Source of the DNA: a virus
Virus record (IMG/VR): IMGVR_UViG_3300046559_000586
Span: 1 to 40,389 of that record
Reading direction: 5' to 3' (one strand)
Length of the DNA: 40,389 bases
Part shown: positions 7,501 through 15,918 of the stretch, in pieces
Layout: each line of letters opens with the position of its first letter
How positions within the stretch are numbered: the first letter of the stretch is position 1
The notes under the pieces: model-generated
The model's input: the letters and a program-made list of their open reading frames with translations, nothing else
What the model was told of the DNA's origin: nothing
Databases searched by the model: none
Translations under genes and position numbers: made by a program

Positions 7501-10495
7501 GGAAGTCCCGGTCCTCAGGCACTGTGGCATCGTGCAGTTTGAGGATGTCCCCTAGCCACTTCGCTGGGACCTCTTCGCCAGCTGTAGAGCCGAGGAGCGC
7601 TAGGATGGCGTCGCCTTTGCCTTCGGCTACGCGGTTAATCGGCTCCATGAACGTCTTAGGGGCGTTCTGCCGCTCAGCCCGCTCTACCGTTCTGATAGCG
7701 CTGCTAGCTATGTTCTGGAGGTGCGCGGTGTCCTCAGCAGACTGCGGAGCCACACGTTGGAGCTGGTCAATCGTCTTGCGGACACGCTGGGCTGCTTTGG
7801 ACTGGCCGAGGCCTTTGTTCTCTAGGTTAGCTAGGTGCCTGTTTGTTGCTTGGAGTTCTTCGTGCGCTTCACCAGCGGTGAGTTCTTTGGTTGGTAGCGT
7901 AGCTGGAACGCGCATCGGCGCCTCAGCCATGAGATTGCCAGCCTCATCATATCGCTTAACAGTGACAGTCTTTTCAGCCTTAGCTGCGGCAACCGGGTGC
8001 AACTCCTCTGGCTTAATTTCCTGGGCTCTCTTAGCGAGCTTCGCCTGGATGAACTCATCGTTCCCGAGCTCACTGGCTCGCAGTGCAAAGCTGCCGCCAT
8101 CAGGATGCCGGAAGTCATGGACCTGCGTGCCAGGGGAAACCTCACCCCGATACTGGAGGCCGTACTTGTTAGCGACCATCTCTGGGGAGAGCTCTATGGA
8201 CTTCGTTGCTGGTGCCACAGCATTCTGAGGCACCTTCGCAGGCGCAGCTGGATTCTCAACGTGGTCAGACGGGAGGCCCTTACGGATAGTACTAGCGATG
8301 GTCTTAGAAAGCGCCGCTTCGTGTATCAGACGCTGGCGAATCTTGTCAATGGTCGCGTCATCAGGCTTACTCTGCTTGCTGAGCTCTGCCCGGCCTGTAG
8401 CCCCGCTGCGCTTCAGGAGCTCATTCCAGAACTGCTGCGAATCTCCAACCCCTGGGTAACGCACTACACCGTCTTCGCCGACCGTAGGCTGACTCTTTCC
8501 GGCGCGTTCATACGTAAAGCGTTTCCCTGTTGTGGCTTGGATTACATCAACGTGCTGCTGGATGTCAGCTAGCTGCTCTGGGCTTGGGTGCAAGCCGCTC
8601 TGGCGAATCTCAGCTATCTTCCCGGCCATCACACCGTGCTGCTGTGCCACGAAAGCTTTGTCCTCGTCGGAGAGCTTACGCGGTGGGATTGCCCGGCCCT
8701 CTTCGTTGCGCTCAGTCCAGCGGGTGCCCGTTGGAGCGCGGTCAGACAGTATGAAGTTTAGGACCTGCCGCTGGCTGTCGGAGACATCATATTTGTAACC
8801 GTAGCGGCTAGTGACTTTGTCGCCACCCTCTTCAGTTCCTGGCTGCACCACTGTGCGGCCCTGGGCATCAACGCCGATGTCACCGCCTTTGACTTCGGAC
8901 AAGCCGACTCTGCCATGCAGGAGCTCTGTAATCTCTGCGGCGGTGTCCTTCGAGTTCACAACTCGATTCAGCTCATCTAATTGCTGCTGGGCGGCCACAC
9001 TGCGCCGGTCCATACTAGCAGCGAGTTTCTCCTGCTCTGGGACAGGCTGATTCGCCATCGCAGCCACAGCTGGAACGACATCCCCAGGGCGCAATCCTTT
9101 GAGGGCCCGGTTCAGTGTGATGTGGACGTTCTCGCTCGGAGTCGCTGGTGGTTGCACAGAGACTGGCCCAGAAATCCGCTTCATAGCGGCCCTGGCCGCT
9201 AGCCAGTCATCTCTCTTCAGCCCGGCTGCTAGGGCGTCCTTTTGATTCAGACTTGCAATCTGTTGGAGTTGTTCCTGTGGGAGGTCCTTTGGACGATTCG
9301 TCGCAGTTATACCTTTTGCAATATCTTGAACAGAGGGCGGTGCTAGAGGAGCAGTACGCGGCAATGCGGCTCCAAGCTCTTCAAGCTGTTTTGCAGCGTA
9401 CGCCTGGTCTTCGGGAGTCGCAGCTGGATGCGCTTGAATCGCCTTCGCCCGAGAAATCATTTCGTCTCGCTGAGCCGCTGCGAATTCCGGCGTGGTTGCT
9501 CGAACCGTAGCGAGCTTCGCTTCTTTAGGCCCGATAGTGCTCTCGGGAGTACTAGGTGTCGGAGTCGCCGCAGGCGTTACAGGTGTGCCAGCAGGAGATG
9601 CACTCTCTGGCAGTTGTGGAGCTCTCGGGGGCATCGGCGTAGCGCCCGGAGGTTCCATCCCCGGCACAGCCTTAGCCATCATGCTGCGCCCAGCACCTCG
9701 GTAGCCCATTACGTCCCCGGCCATACCAACGGAGCCCTGCATAAATTGCACAAGGCCGGCTATCTTCTCTGCGTCGTCTCTGCCAGTAACAGCCTGGTAT
9801 GCGCCCTGGCCTGCGAAGCCAGCGGACACAGTGCCGCGAGCTGCGGCAGTTCCTTGAAGAACTTGCTTAGCTCTGATTGCGGTCTGTAGGCTGGCGTGTG
9901 CGTCAGCTGCGTGCTGAACTGCGGCTGCAGTCTCTCCTGCGGCCTCCGCCCCACGGCTCAGGTTCATAGAGCTTCGGACTGCCTGGAGTGCTTCAGCTCC
10001 GGTCTTAAGGAGCTTAGCCTCAGCGAGTGGCAAGAGGTTCATCACAGCGCCACCAGGTGTGGCGAAGTTCCCAGCAGCTAGCTGGGTTCCGGATTCCGCA
10101 ACCCCAGCCTGGAATGCCTGCCACTGCGTCTTCGGCAGCGCAGGATTCTGGAGATAACTCTCGAACTGACTTGGGTCCGTGATGCCACCACCTTCAGCTC
10201 TAGAGAGGATAGTCTCCATGCCGCGCTGGGCACCGCTGCTAGGAGTGAAGACACCCCCAGGGCGATTCCCCGGTGCGGCTGACTGCATCGCAACCTGCTG
10301 TTGGGCGGACTTCTCCGGACCGCCACCCCGAGCCACAACTGGCTGGATAGCATCCCAGAGGCGCCCTACCTTAGCGGTATCAAAGTTCCCAGAGACAGCC
10401 CCCGTACGAATCTGGTACGTCGCTGTGTGGAGCTGTTGGAGCTGCTCCGGGCTGAGTGCGCTGAGTGCTGCGCCGAGCTTATCGTCATCTGGCAT
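4589..10495 (-). CDS. Giant internal virion / DNA-ejection protein (1968 aa)
   Basis: The largest non-fibre gene, in the place of podovirus ejection proteins (T7 gp14-16, N4 vRNAP). The N-terminal ~290 residues are Ala/Gln-rich helical, followed by a Pro/Thr-rich linker at ~290-330. Long helical segments run through the middle, and residues ~1100-1600 look like a conserved globular part. A clear hydrophobic segment (LLMTMLGGMTALVGAIIMQV) lies at ~1660-1685, with ~280 residues after it. The overall character resembles the large polyvalent proteins of phages. I see no transglycosylase, peptidase or RNA polymerase signature. It starts at ATG 10495, directly after the upstream stop. Likely packaged and injected with the genome. 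Confidence 0.7.
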   Translation of the reverse strand: MPDDDKLGAALSALSPEQLQQLHTATYQIRTGAVSGNFDTAKVGRLWDAIQPVVARGGGPEKSAQQQVAMQSAAPGNRPGGVFTPSSGAQRGMETILSRAEGGGITDPSQFESYLQNPALPKTQWQAFQAGVAESGTQLAAGNFATPGGAVMNLLPLAEAKLLKTGAEALQAVRSSMNLSRGAEAAGETAAAVQHAADAHASLQTAIRAKQVLQGTAAARGTVSAGFAGQGAYQAVTGRDDAEKIAGLVQFMQGSVGMAGDVMGYRGAGRSMMAKAVPGMEPPGATPMPPRAPQLPESASPAGTPVTPAATPTPSTPESTIGPKEAKLATVRATTPEFAAAQRDEMISRAKAIQAHPAATPEDQAYAAKQLEELGAALPRTAPLAPPSVQDIAKGITATNRPKDLPQEQLQQIASLNQKDALAAGLKRDDWLAARAAMKRISGPVSVQPPATPSENVHITLNRALKGLRPGDVVPAVAAMANQPVPEQEKLAASMDRRSVAAQQQLDELNRVVNSKDTAAEITELLHGRVGLSEVKGGDIGVDAQGRTVVQPGTEEGGDKVTSRYGYKYDVSDSQRQVLNFILSDRAPTGTRWTERNEEGRAIPPRKLSDEDKAFVAQQHGVMAGKIAEIRQSGLHPSPEQLADIQQHVDVIQATTGKRFTYERAGKSQPTVGEDGVVRYPGVGDSQQFWNELLKRSGATGRAELSKQSKPDDATIDKIRQRLIHEAALSKTIASTIRKGLPSDHVENPAAPAKVPQNAVAPATKSIELSPEMVANKYGLQYRGEVSPGTQVHDFRHPDGGSFALRASELGNDEFIQAKLAKRAQEIKPEELHPVAAAKAEKTVTVKRYDEAGNLMAEAPMRVPATLPTKELTAGEAHEELQATNRHLANLENKGLGQSKAAQRVRKTIDQLQRVAPQSAEDTAHLQNIASSAIRTVERAERQNAPKTFMEPINRVAEGKGDAILALLGSTAGEEVPAKWLGDILKLHDATVPEDRDFLAYTAIQAAQKAGIEDTKFLAKRYGGALEALYRGLRKGDGPAALQAATRWAETGKLGVAIPKKGQEGFVVIPPFIPHILNELGKYASNAAVTTKDVLDWAQRWAELGSYRDVSEQSKNAMYKFRGELNRVEDLGRIAFNEGLNVYRHLPDQTGIDAMTRWRKGLPLHTPDAEGQRQIMQQLLDKAYVEAHTYRPSLNFLTDYLGSIWKKPPTNSAVLHEKSAQVINDAMLSGDKGMLRKRVFETVEDGIAAGGVPATTNPFEMALLSWGRLQQYIHVNKTLLPEIKMQGRLAHGGQELEALKNAGTLTDPVRVPDNIVSSWFARPTATGGMEVLKGQPYYMQRGELEMLKNHVSRDFVRQNVVGKTILDLKNIYTPIELFGPFHAMGIVAKSMAMGVNRGVNQAVNAGMMQGNLSEAVAGLGQLFKGLAEPYLAYKNGRALREAGGQTIIGWQKYQYSLQNFLATPQGKRLSAAIPNIEDTVEAMLQAGVRFDQNPLYATKWRESFLKNNFNVLEAFRQHNYLEGAARGTVGNAALGPLALLETFTSPLFQRAIPAIKLFATAKEINVELKRNAPMIQSGEISKEKVLQTAARRVDDTLGELNFDNLNASKGFKSALAMVVRSPGWRVGIMNIMKNAAYNQAADFVGSVKNRRAPSLDPDFSLLMTMLGGMTALVGAIIMQVFAHKAPTSPLDFQAPQIGGLDSRGKPNRVDPPLYNRDVRTFFGDASVGHPKDIPFELLKGTTSYLVGGQTGFITKGVEAAKNRTFEGGMVTDRSGFSGLFDRAVHTIAPVPFSVTGYQKMKSQGIPTGKALWLSGLALNPSARDLDMTEAEKVLSTADRRATYNFDARELTKRHLTQAIEGAIRSQQSEQLPDLQKQALTPDANGKSYLSFSDVKKAFENANKPYIVRMAEGSSVRPKDLVKAYMVATPEEQALILPYVWRAIRKDPEQFKVFSKYQQSRPKGIEGMN

Positions 10496-11764
10496 CTAGC
10501 GGGGTCCATTCAGACTATCTATGATTGCTTGTACTGCGGGGTCGAGGCCCTTCGGGCTGGGTGCCGTGGCCTTAGCGCCACCGCCCATAACGTTCGGAGC
10601 CGCCGCCTGTGGCGCACCTGTGCGGGCCACTGGGCCGAACTTATTCGTAGTCGGGTCATACCCTTGCTTTTGGAGGTAGCCCATGATGCCGCCCTGACGG
10701 CGCTGCTCATCCTCGTCGAGCAGCGAGAAGTCGCCCCAGTGTTTCTGGAGCTGCCCTTTGACTTGCTCTCTGTTACTGCGGACCTTAGCCTCAGCTTCCT
10801 GGGGAGTCACCTTGAAACCGCTCTTCTGTGATTCCAAGATGGCTTCGTTCTCAATCTGGTCCTTGCCAGGTTCCTTGCCAACGAGCCCTGTGAAGAGCTT
10901 GCTCTGGTCGCTGTGCCAGTTCCCGGAGACTTGGCGCTCACCTGCAGCCCCAGCACCTACACCCGGACCTGCAGTTCTAAACTTCAAGAGGTGTGCGTTA
11001 AACTTCTTTCCGTACTCGGAGAGAGCCTTCGGGTCATCCGGTGGGTCTCCGTTAATCATTCGGAACGCGGTAGCGGGGTCAGAGTTCCCGAGCATCGCAT
11101 CTGTAGCGCGCTTCTTCTGGCCCTTCTTAAACTCGTTGACATCCAGTTCTGGATGCGCGATGTACTTCAGATTCCCATCATCATCTGTAGTCGGAACCAT
11201 CACAGCGGGTTTGTTAGTCGCCGGGTCAATTCCTATCTGGGGTCCGTGCTGTGCCGAGGCTGCTGCTAGCCCTGCGCGACCCATCACACCCTGTAAGCGG
11301 GCTTGTGCGTTGTACTCGCTAGCAGCATTCCTGCCGCCGTAGTACTGCGCCATCGCACCCTCACGGTTTATGTTAGCTGCGGACTGCTGGAGCCCAGCGA
11401 CACCCTGTGCCATCTGGAGCGCTGCCATCACAGGAGCCAGGCGCTGCATCTGCCGAGTCGGCCCAATGCTCTGGAGCCCTCTGGCTACATTCGAGATGTT
11501 GTCTCCGGCAGTCGGACCCGTTGGGCCCATATTCCCGAGCGCTATGAGGGCGTTGTCAAGACCGCCGCTGAGCGCCGGATGTCTGCCACCCCAGCCAGTA
11601 TTCTCGAACAGTCCTGTCTGCTGAGGCGCCGGCACATTAATGCCGCCGAACTGTTGGAGCAGCGCGTTGATAGCATCGCCGCTCGTGTCGGGGCCGGCTC
11701 CGCCCATCCCGAGCAGACTCTGAAAGCCCTTGCCAAAACCTTGGTTACTCGCTGTTGGAGGCAT
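10496..11764 (-). CDS. Putative internal virion protein (422 aa)
   Basis: An Ala/Gly/Gln-rich 422-residue protein with no recognised enzyme motif. The first ~170 residues are helical and low in charge (repeated GxxAxxxQ-type stretches such as APVMAALQMAQGVAGLQQSA). The centre (~190-340) is more globular and charged, and the C-terminus is a flexible Pro/Ala/Gly tail ending in SLNGPR. This composition is common in small podovirus internal core proteins. It lies immediately upstream of, and abuts, the 1968-residue protein, so the two are probably translated and packaged together. It starts at ATG 11764 after a modest SD (AAGAGAG). Confidence 0.6.
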   Translation of the reverse strand: MPPTASNQGFGKGFQSLLGMGGAGPDTSGDAINALLQQFGGINVPAPQQTGLFENTGWGGRHPALSGGLDNALIALGNMGPTGPTAGDNISNVARGLQSIGPTRQMQRLAPVMAALQMAQGVAGLQQSAANINREGAMAQYYGGRNAASEYNAQARLQGVMGRAGLAAASAQHGPQIGIDPATNKPAVMVPTTDDDGNLKYIAHPELDVNEFKKGQKKRATDAMLGNSDPATAFRMINGDPPDDPKALSEYGKKFNAHLLKFRTAGPGVGAGAAGERQVSGNWHSDQSKLFTGLVGKEPGKDQIENEAILESQKSGFKVTPQEAEAKVRSNREQVKGQLQKHWGDFSLLDEDEQRRQGGIMGYLQKQGYDPTTNKFGPVARTGAPQAAAPNVMGGGAKATAPSPKGLDPAVQAIIDSLNGPR

Positions 11765-11774
11765 TATGTCTCTC

Positions 11775-12542
11775 TTAACCTAACCCGCCTGGAAGGAATC
11801 CATTAGGTTGGAAACTCGCTCCGCCACCACCTGGCGGCGTGAGTTGCATATTATAAGGTGACCACGCACTCATAGGGTTCGCAGTGCCAGACATCCCAGC
11901 TCCCTGGAGCATCCCTGCGCCGAAGCCAGTGTTTGTGCCACCGCCCCCGCCGCCGAACATCCCAGCGCCAGCCATTCCAGTAGCGAGGCCGAGCCCACCG
12001 CCTATGAGCTGCGGTAGCCAAGTCCCAAGCCCGCCCGTAGACTGAGTCGCTTTAGAGCCAGTCTGGAGCGGCTGGAACATACTGCTGCCGAGGCTCGCGG
12101 CGTTCCACATATTGTTCTGAGCCGTTTGGTTCGCGTTCTGGAAGCCCTGGTACTGCAGCCCTGAGCCAAAGCGGTTCAAGCTGCCGAGCAAGCTCTGCAT
12201 CACACCACTGTTCATGGTGCCGCCCATACCAGTGCGGTTGAAGTTTAGGAGTGCGTTGCTCATGCCCCGGCCAGCTAGAGCGCTAGCGCCCTTGGTCTGA
12301 TTCTGGACATTTAGGTTGTAGCTAGGGTTCCCGTAGGGATTACTGAGGAAGCTCTGCAGCCCGCCCCAGCCCTGCATAGCCGCACCTAGGTTCCCAGCGG
12401 AGCCCATAGGCGCACTGTTACTCTTCAGACCGGGCATACCAAAGCCCTGGCCAGTGGCCATGAAGTTCTGCCAGCCCTGGTACCGGTTCATCGACTGCGG
12501 GTCAAACTTAGTTGATTGGTCTGTTGTTTGCTTTGTGCCCAC
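11775..12542 (-). CDS. Gly/Asn/Gln-rich putative internal virion protein (255 aa)
   Basis: A 255-residue protein rich in Gly, Asn, Met and Gln, with a run of glycines (MFGGGGGGTN) and the hydrophobic Gly/Ala-rich segment LIGGGLGLATGMAGAGMF, which could insert in a membrane. I chose GTG 12542 because AAGGAG lies six bases upstream and it follows the upstream stop (12553). A longer reading from 12608 would overlap the neighbour by 56 bases without an SD. The position between the tail genes and two larger internal proteins, and the low-complexity membrane-active look, suggest a T7 gp14-like ejection component; this is inference. Confidence 0.6.
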   Translation of the reverse strand: MGTKQTTDQSTKFDPQSMNRYQGWQNFMATGQGFGMPGLKSNSAPMGSAGNLGAAMQGWGGLQSFLSNPYGNPSYNLNVQNQTKGASALAGRGMSNALLNFNRTGMGGTMNSGVMQSLLGSLNRFGSGLQYQGFQNANQTAQNNMWNAASLGSSMFQPLQTGSKATQSTGGLGTWLPQLIGGGLGLATGMAGAGMFGGGGGGTNTGFGAGMLQGAGMSGTANPMSAWSPYNMQLTPPGGGGASFQPNGFLPGGLG

Positions 12543-12552
12543 TGTGGGCTCC

Positions 12553-12909
12553 TTAGGAAAGCGGTACTTTGAAACGAAACTCTGGGCCGGGTGAAACCTG
12601 GATAGCACCGAAGGTCTTAGCTACATTGTGCCAAGCCTCATTCGCTACGTCACTCTGGAAGTAAAAGCTCGGCACTTGGCTGAGCCGCAGATGCTGCGCT
12701 AGGGCCCACATAAACTGAGCTTTGCGCCGGTCTGTAGTGCCCTCTGCGAAGAACGCCGGGTCTACCTCGTGGGCCAGCCGAATCACAGCTAGGTCCGGCT
12801 TGCCCGTCGCTGCGTTCTCAAACGCCAGGACTATGCACCCCGGCTGCAGGTCTGATTTCTCCTTAATGGATTCGACTTCCTCTGGTGTTGCGAAACGTAT
12901 GTTGTCCAC
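12553..12909 (-). CDS. Hypothetical protein, 118 aa, possible acyltransferase-like fold
   Basis: I do not recognise it firmly. The order is a hydrophobic strand (CIVLAFENAATGKPDLAVIR), an acidic linker, a helix (RRKAQFMWALAQHLR), then SFYFQSDVANEAWHNVAKTF and a terminal strand. That helix-strand ending resembles small phage proteins related to GNAT acetyltransferases, but no acetyl-CoA loop (Q/RxxGxG/A) is visible, so this is only a hint. It starts at GTG 12909 with AGGAGAG just upstream. It sits between a tail-tip-like protein and the internal proteins and could be a minor virion component or modifier. Confidence 0.65.
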   Translation of the reverse strand: MDNIRFATPEEVESIKEKSDLQPGCIVLAFENAATGKPDLAVIRLAHEVDPAFFAEGTTDRRKAQFMWALAQHLRLSQVPSFYFQSDVANEAWHNVAKTFGAIQVSPGPEFRFKVPLS

Positions 12910-12919
12910 TATCCCTCTC

Positions 12920-13408
12920 CTAGAAGTTCTTGAAGCGTTCTCCGTTTAGACCCTGGGCATTCGGAACGCTGCCACCGCCACCCAGAGTGCCAGTCTGCCC
13001 GCCTGTGCCTGTGAAGAACTGACACAGCACCAGGACGTTCTCTACCTTAGTCAGTTGGTCTAAATTTGTGTTGAAGCTCATCGTGAGGTGCACTGGGTTC
13101 CAGCCAGCCCAGTAGAACGTGTTCGGTAGGGCGACTTGGCTACCCGCAGGAATCGGGTCGTAATGCCCTTGGTGGTCTTTTACGTAGGCAGCAGCCCAGC
13201 TAATCGTAAGTGTGCCGCCTGTCCAGACGAATGCTATGTTGTTCTGGTTCTGGACTCCGTTTGTCTTGGACTCCACAGCAGAGTGACTAGAGAGGTTATT
13301 CAGCTTCAGCTCTAAGTCTCTGAAGCGGCGCTCATGCTCATCCAGCCGCGTTAGCTCGCTGTTGAGCTTCGGCAAGTCCCTCTGGACATCTGTTATAGTA
13401 AGTGCCAT
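12920..13408 (-). CDS. Putative tail-associated protein with N-terminal coiled coil (162 aa)
   Basis: An N-terminal helix of ~45 residues (LPKLNSELTRLDEHERRFRD... LELKLNNLSS) has coiled-coil character, suggesting a trimer. It is followed by an Asn-rich linker and a beta-rich domain (residues ~55-140), then a Gly-rich tail ending NGERFKNF. This plan, coiled coil plus small beta domain, fits a minor tail, whisker or needle protein. The ATG at 13408 overlaps the stop of the 836-residue tail protein as TGATG, so translation is coupled. No family is assigned. Confidence 0.65.
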   Translation of the reverse strand: MALTITDVQRDLPKLNSELTRLDEHERRFRDLELKLNNLSSHSAVESKTNGVQNQNNIAFVWTGGTLTISWAAAYVKDHQGHYDPIPAGSQVALPNTFYWAGWNPVHLTMSFNTNLDQLTKVENVLVLCQFFTGTGGQTGTLGGGGSVPNAQGLNGERFKNF

Positions 13409-15918
13409 CAGAGTCTGTTAAGGATGCGCCCTTGGACGTTGAAGCTCCGGAGCAGGTCCGTCGCCGCATCCGTAGCGTTGAATGTGAAGCGGTAGTAGCG
13501 CTCACGAGTCGTGCTGCCCGCTAAGTACACTACGAGTTCTCCTCGGGGCTTAATCACCAGCGGTGCATTCAGCACGACTAGCTGCGGGTTGTTGAACTCT
13601 GAGATTAAGCTTGCGCCCTCTACAGTCAAAGTCATGCCTTGGTCTGCGGTGGAAATCTCTGCCTCATTCAGGAGCTTCCTGGCTGTCCCATCGCCGAGTG
13701 CGAGCCAACTCGTCCGCATAGTGACTGGAAAGCTCTGGGGCGTATCCCCTACGCGGTCCTGGAACAAGCTCGGGTCGAACACATAGAGTTTGCCTGTGGC
13801 CGCCTGGATGACAAACTGTGGCTGCCCAGCTAGAGTGACCCACCAGAAACCGGAGACAGCAGTATCCGTCAGACTCCACGTATACCACTTCCGGCCCTTG
13901 ATGTCAAAGACCAGCAGTGTATCTGGCTGCGTATTCGAACCAGTCGGGACCGCTAGGACCCACAGGTTAAACACAGAGATGTTGACGTTCGCTGCCCACG
14001 CAGTCACAGGGGCTGCAGTTCTGTTGATACTGTCTAGGATGTTCTGAATTGGTGTGCCGACATCTTGGTAGGTGTTAAAGTCGCTGCCCATAACGCGGTA
14101 GTCCGGTGTCAGCCACATCGCACCTAGGGGGTTCCCCTCGATGAGTACCATACTCCAGACTTCCTGGTTCAGCACTCCTACATTGTCAAAGAGCACCTGG
14201 GGCTTCAGGAATGTATTAGGCCCGTCTCCGAAGAGCCGTACTACTCTGCGGTTCGTTCCGATGTAAAGAACCGTCCCGTCACTTAAAAGCCCCCGGCCAG
14301 TCTCCCCTAGGTTTGTGATAGGAAAGCTATTCAGCACTGGGAAGGACTCCTCGAAGCGCCCAGCTAGGATGCCCGTCGGCGTCAGGAGCTCCTCCTCAGC
14401 CTTAGAGAAGACTACATAACTCCCAGTGATACAGTACATCCGTCCACGATGAAGAGTTGGGTATTTGCAGGTTGCGGGCGGCGGCGTGTTGTCAGCAACG
14501 CCGACCTCAGTGCCGTCCGTCAGCACAGCCTGGTATTGGTTAGAGAGTAGAAGCGTTAGCTCTGGAGTGTTATCCGTGTAGGTAGTCTGAGCATTAGGAA
14601 GGTCAGCGAGCTCATACAGAGTGGTGAGGTCTCCGCCATCAGCAGTCGCTAGGAGCTTCTTCCGGTCTACCTGCGGGTCGTTTGATACTGTGATAGAGCC
14701 GAGGGAAATCTGCTGCGCTGTCAGCGGCCCGGTGGATGCGCTCGGAAGGTTCAGCCCGCTAAACGGCTGCGGCGCAACCTGGGAGTTATAGAAGGTAACC
14801 TGGTAAATTCTTCCTGAGACCAGTGTGACAGAGCCGCCAGCCGTTCCTAGAATCTGCACAGGAGGCGCATTCACAAACACTGTAATCCTAAGGTGGTCCA
14901 CAGAGAACGCCAGAGTGCTCGCCGTGCCCCCGCCTGCGTTGCTCCAGCCGCCATTCGCAAACAGCGTGGCTCCAAAGGTTGTGTCATCTACAGTACTAGA
15001 GCTCACAGAGGCGCCCCAGAGGTCCGTCGAGCCGCCACCTGAGACATACGCCAGCGCAGCTCCAGGGGTCATAGGAGCGAACTTAAAGGTCCCAATCTGG
15101 ACGCCCCCGAACGTCAGGTTCATCGTGAGCTGGACCTGGCTGGCATTCTTAGTGCCGCCAGACTCAACTACCTTAGCCTTAGCTTCTACTAGGACACCGA
15201 CTATGGTGGTCCCCGGTGTCAGGGCAAAGCCAAAATTAGTCGCGGTGATAGGCCCAGAGTTTGCGAAGGTTGTGCCAAGGCCCCCAGGGAGAACTCCTCC
15301 AGAGACTGACACAGTACTAAAGACTCCGTCTGCGACCTTAATGTTATTCGGGTTCACCCAGATAGGCGAGCCGCTCGTAGCGACTGTGCCAGGGCTGTCC
15401 GGGCCCACAGGCCCTACGGCTGCGTTGTTAATGTCAATGCCCCAGTTCCTTGTGCTGTTCCCAAGCGTAGGGCTCCACGCCTGCGGGAGCACGCCGTCTG
15501 CTACATAGAACTGGCCTCGGCTGGTCTGTCCGTGGGCGCCCGGAGCCTGCAGAGTCACTGTGTTCCCAATCGAAGAGCCATCCTCAGCCACACTGTAGAA
15601 GCCCGTGCTGGTGCTCTGGAGGAGCAGTCTAGCCGCCCCTGGGGGGTCATTATTCCAGAGATACATCGGGTAGGTACTGGTGTTCGGAGCAGCGCCCATA
15701 GGCACGCTTCCGTTAAACAACGAGTACCCCCAGCGCCGGTCAAAGTCCCCTTGCACAGGGGGCATCACATTCACGAGGCTCTCGAACATATCCTCGTTCT
15801 GGCCTGGGGGGTCAGAGAACGAATCCTGACCTGCGGCTGCGAACCTCGGGCGGATGTAGCGCCAGAGACCTCGGCTAAACTGCCCGCCCCATTCTGTTAC
15901 GATTGCGCCTTCAGGCAT
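13408..15918 (-). CDS. Large tail protein, possible nozzle / tail-tube-B-like (836 aa)
   Basis: An 836-residue beta-rich protein. The N-terminus (GGQFSRGLWRYIRPRFA... then NVMPPVQGDFDRRWGY) resembles the opening of podovirus tail-tube/stabilisation proteins that mount on the adaptor. The middle (~170-350) is a Ser/Gly/Thr-rich beta domain. The C-terminal half (~470-800) has repeated Trp/Tyr/Phe-rich strands (IKGRKWYTWSLT, GFWWVTLAGQPQFVIQ) that look propeller-like, as in nozzle proteins. It starts at ATG 15918 directly after the phosphatase stop. The function follows from position near the adaptor gene and from size; no enzymatic motif is visible. Confidence 0.6.
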   Translation of the reverse strand: MPEGAIVTEWGGQFSRGLWRYIRPRFAAAGQDSFSDPPGQNEDMFESLVNVMPPVQGDFDRRWGYSLFNGSVPMGAAPNTSTYPMYLWNNDPPGAARLLLQSTSTGFYSVAEDGSSIGNTVTLQAPGAHGQTSRGQFYVADGVLPQAWSPTLGNSTRNWGIDINNAAVGPVGPDSPGTVATSGSPIWVNPNNIKVADGVFSTVSVSGGVLPGGLGTTFANSGPITATNFGFALTPGTTIVGVLVEAKAKVVESGGTKNASQVQLTMNLTFGGVQIGTFKFAPMTPGAALAYVSGGGSTDLWGASVSSSTVDDTTFGATLFANGGWSNAGGGTASTLAFSVDHLRITVFVNAPPVQILGTAGGSVTLVSGRIYQVTFYNSQVAPQPFSGLNLPSASTGPLTAQQISLGSITVSNDPQVDRKKLLATADGGDLTTLYELADLPNAQTTYTDNTPELTLLLSNQYQAVLTDGTEVGVADNTPPPATCKYPTLHRGRMYCITGSYVVFSKAEEELLTPTGILAGRFEESFPVLNSFPITNLGETGRGLLSDGTVLYIGTNRRVVRLFGDGPNTFLKPQVLFDNVGVLNQEVWSMVLIEGNPLGAMWLTPDYRVMGSDFNTYQDVGTPIQNILDSINRTAAPVTAWAANVNISVFNLWVLAVPTGSNTQPDTLLVFDIKGRKWYTWSLTDTAVSGFWWVTLAGQPQFVIQAATGKLYVFDPSLFQDRVGDTPQSFPVTMRTSWLALGDGTARKLLNEAEISTADQGMTLTVEGASLISEFNNPQLVVLNAPLVIKPRGELVVYLAGSTTRERYYRFTFNATDAATDLLRSFNVQGRILNRL

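Noticed and set aside
7491-8228. 245-residue plus-strand frame opposite the ejection gene
   Set aside because: Ser/Arg/Ala-rich shadow of a long coding region with no ribosome binding site or domain.
12543-12608. 22-residue N-terminal extension of the 255-residue protein
   Set aside because: It overlaps the upstream gene; GTG 12542 has AAGGAG six bases upstream and follows the upstream stop.
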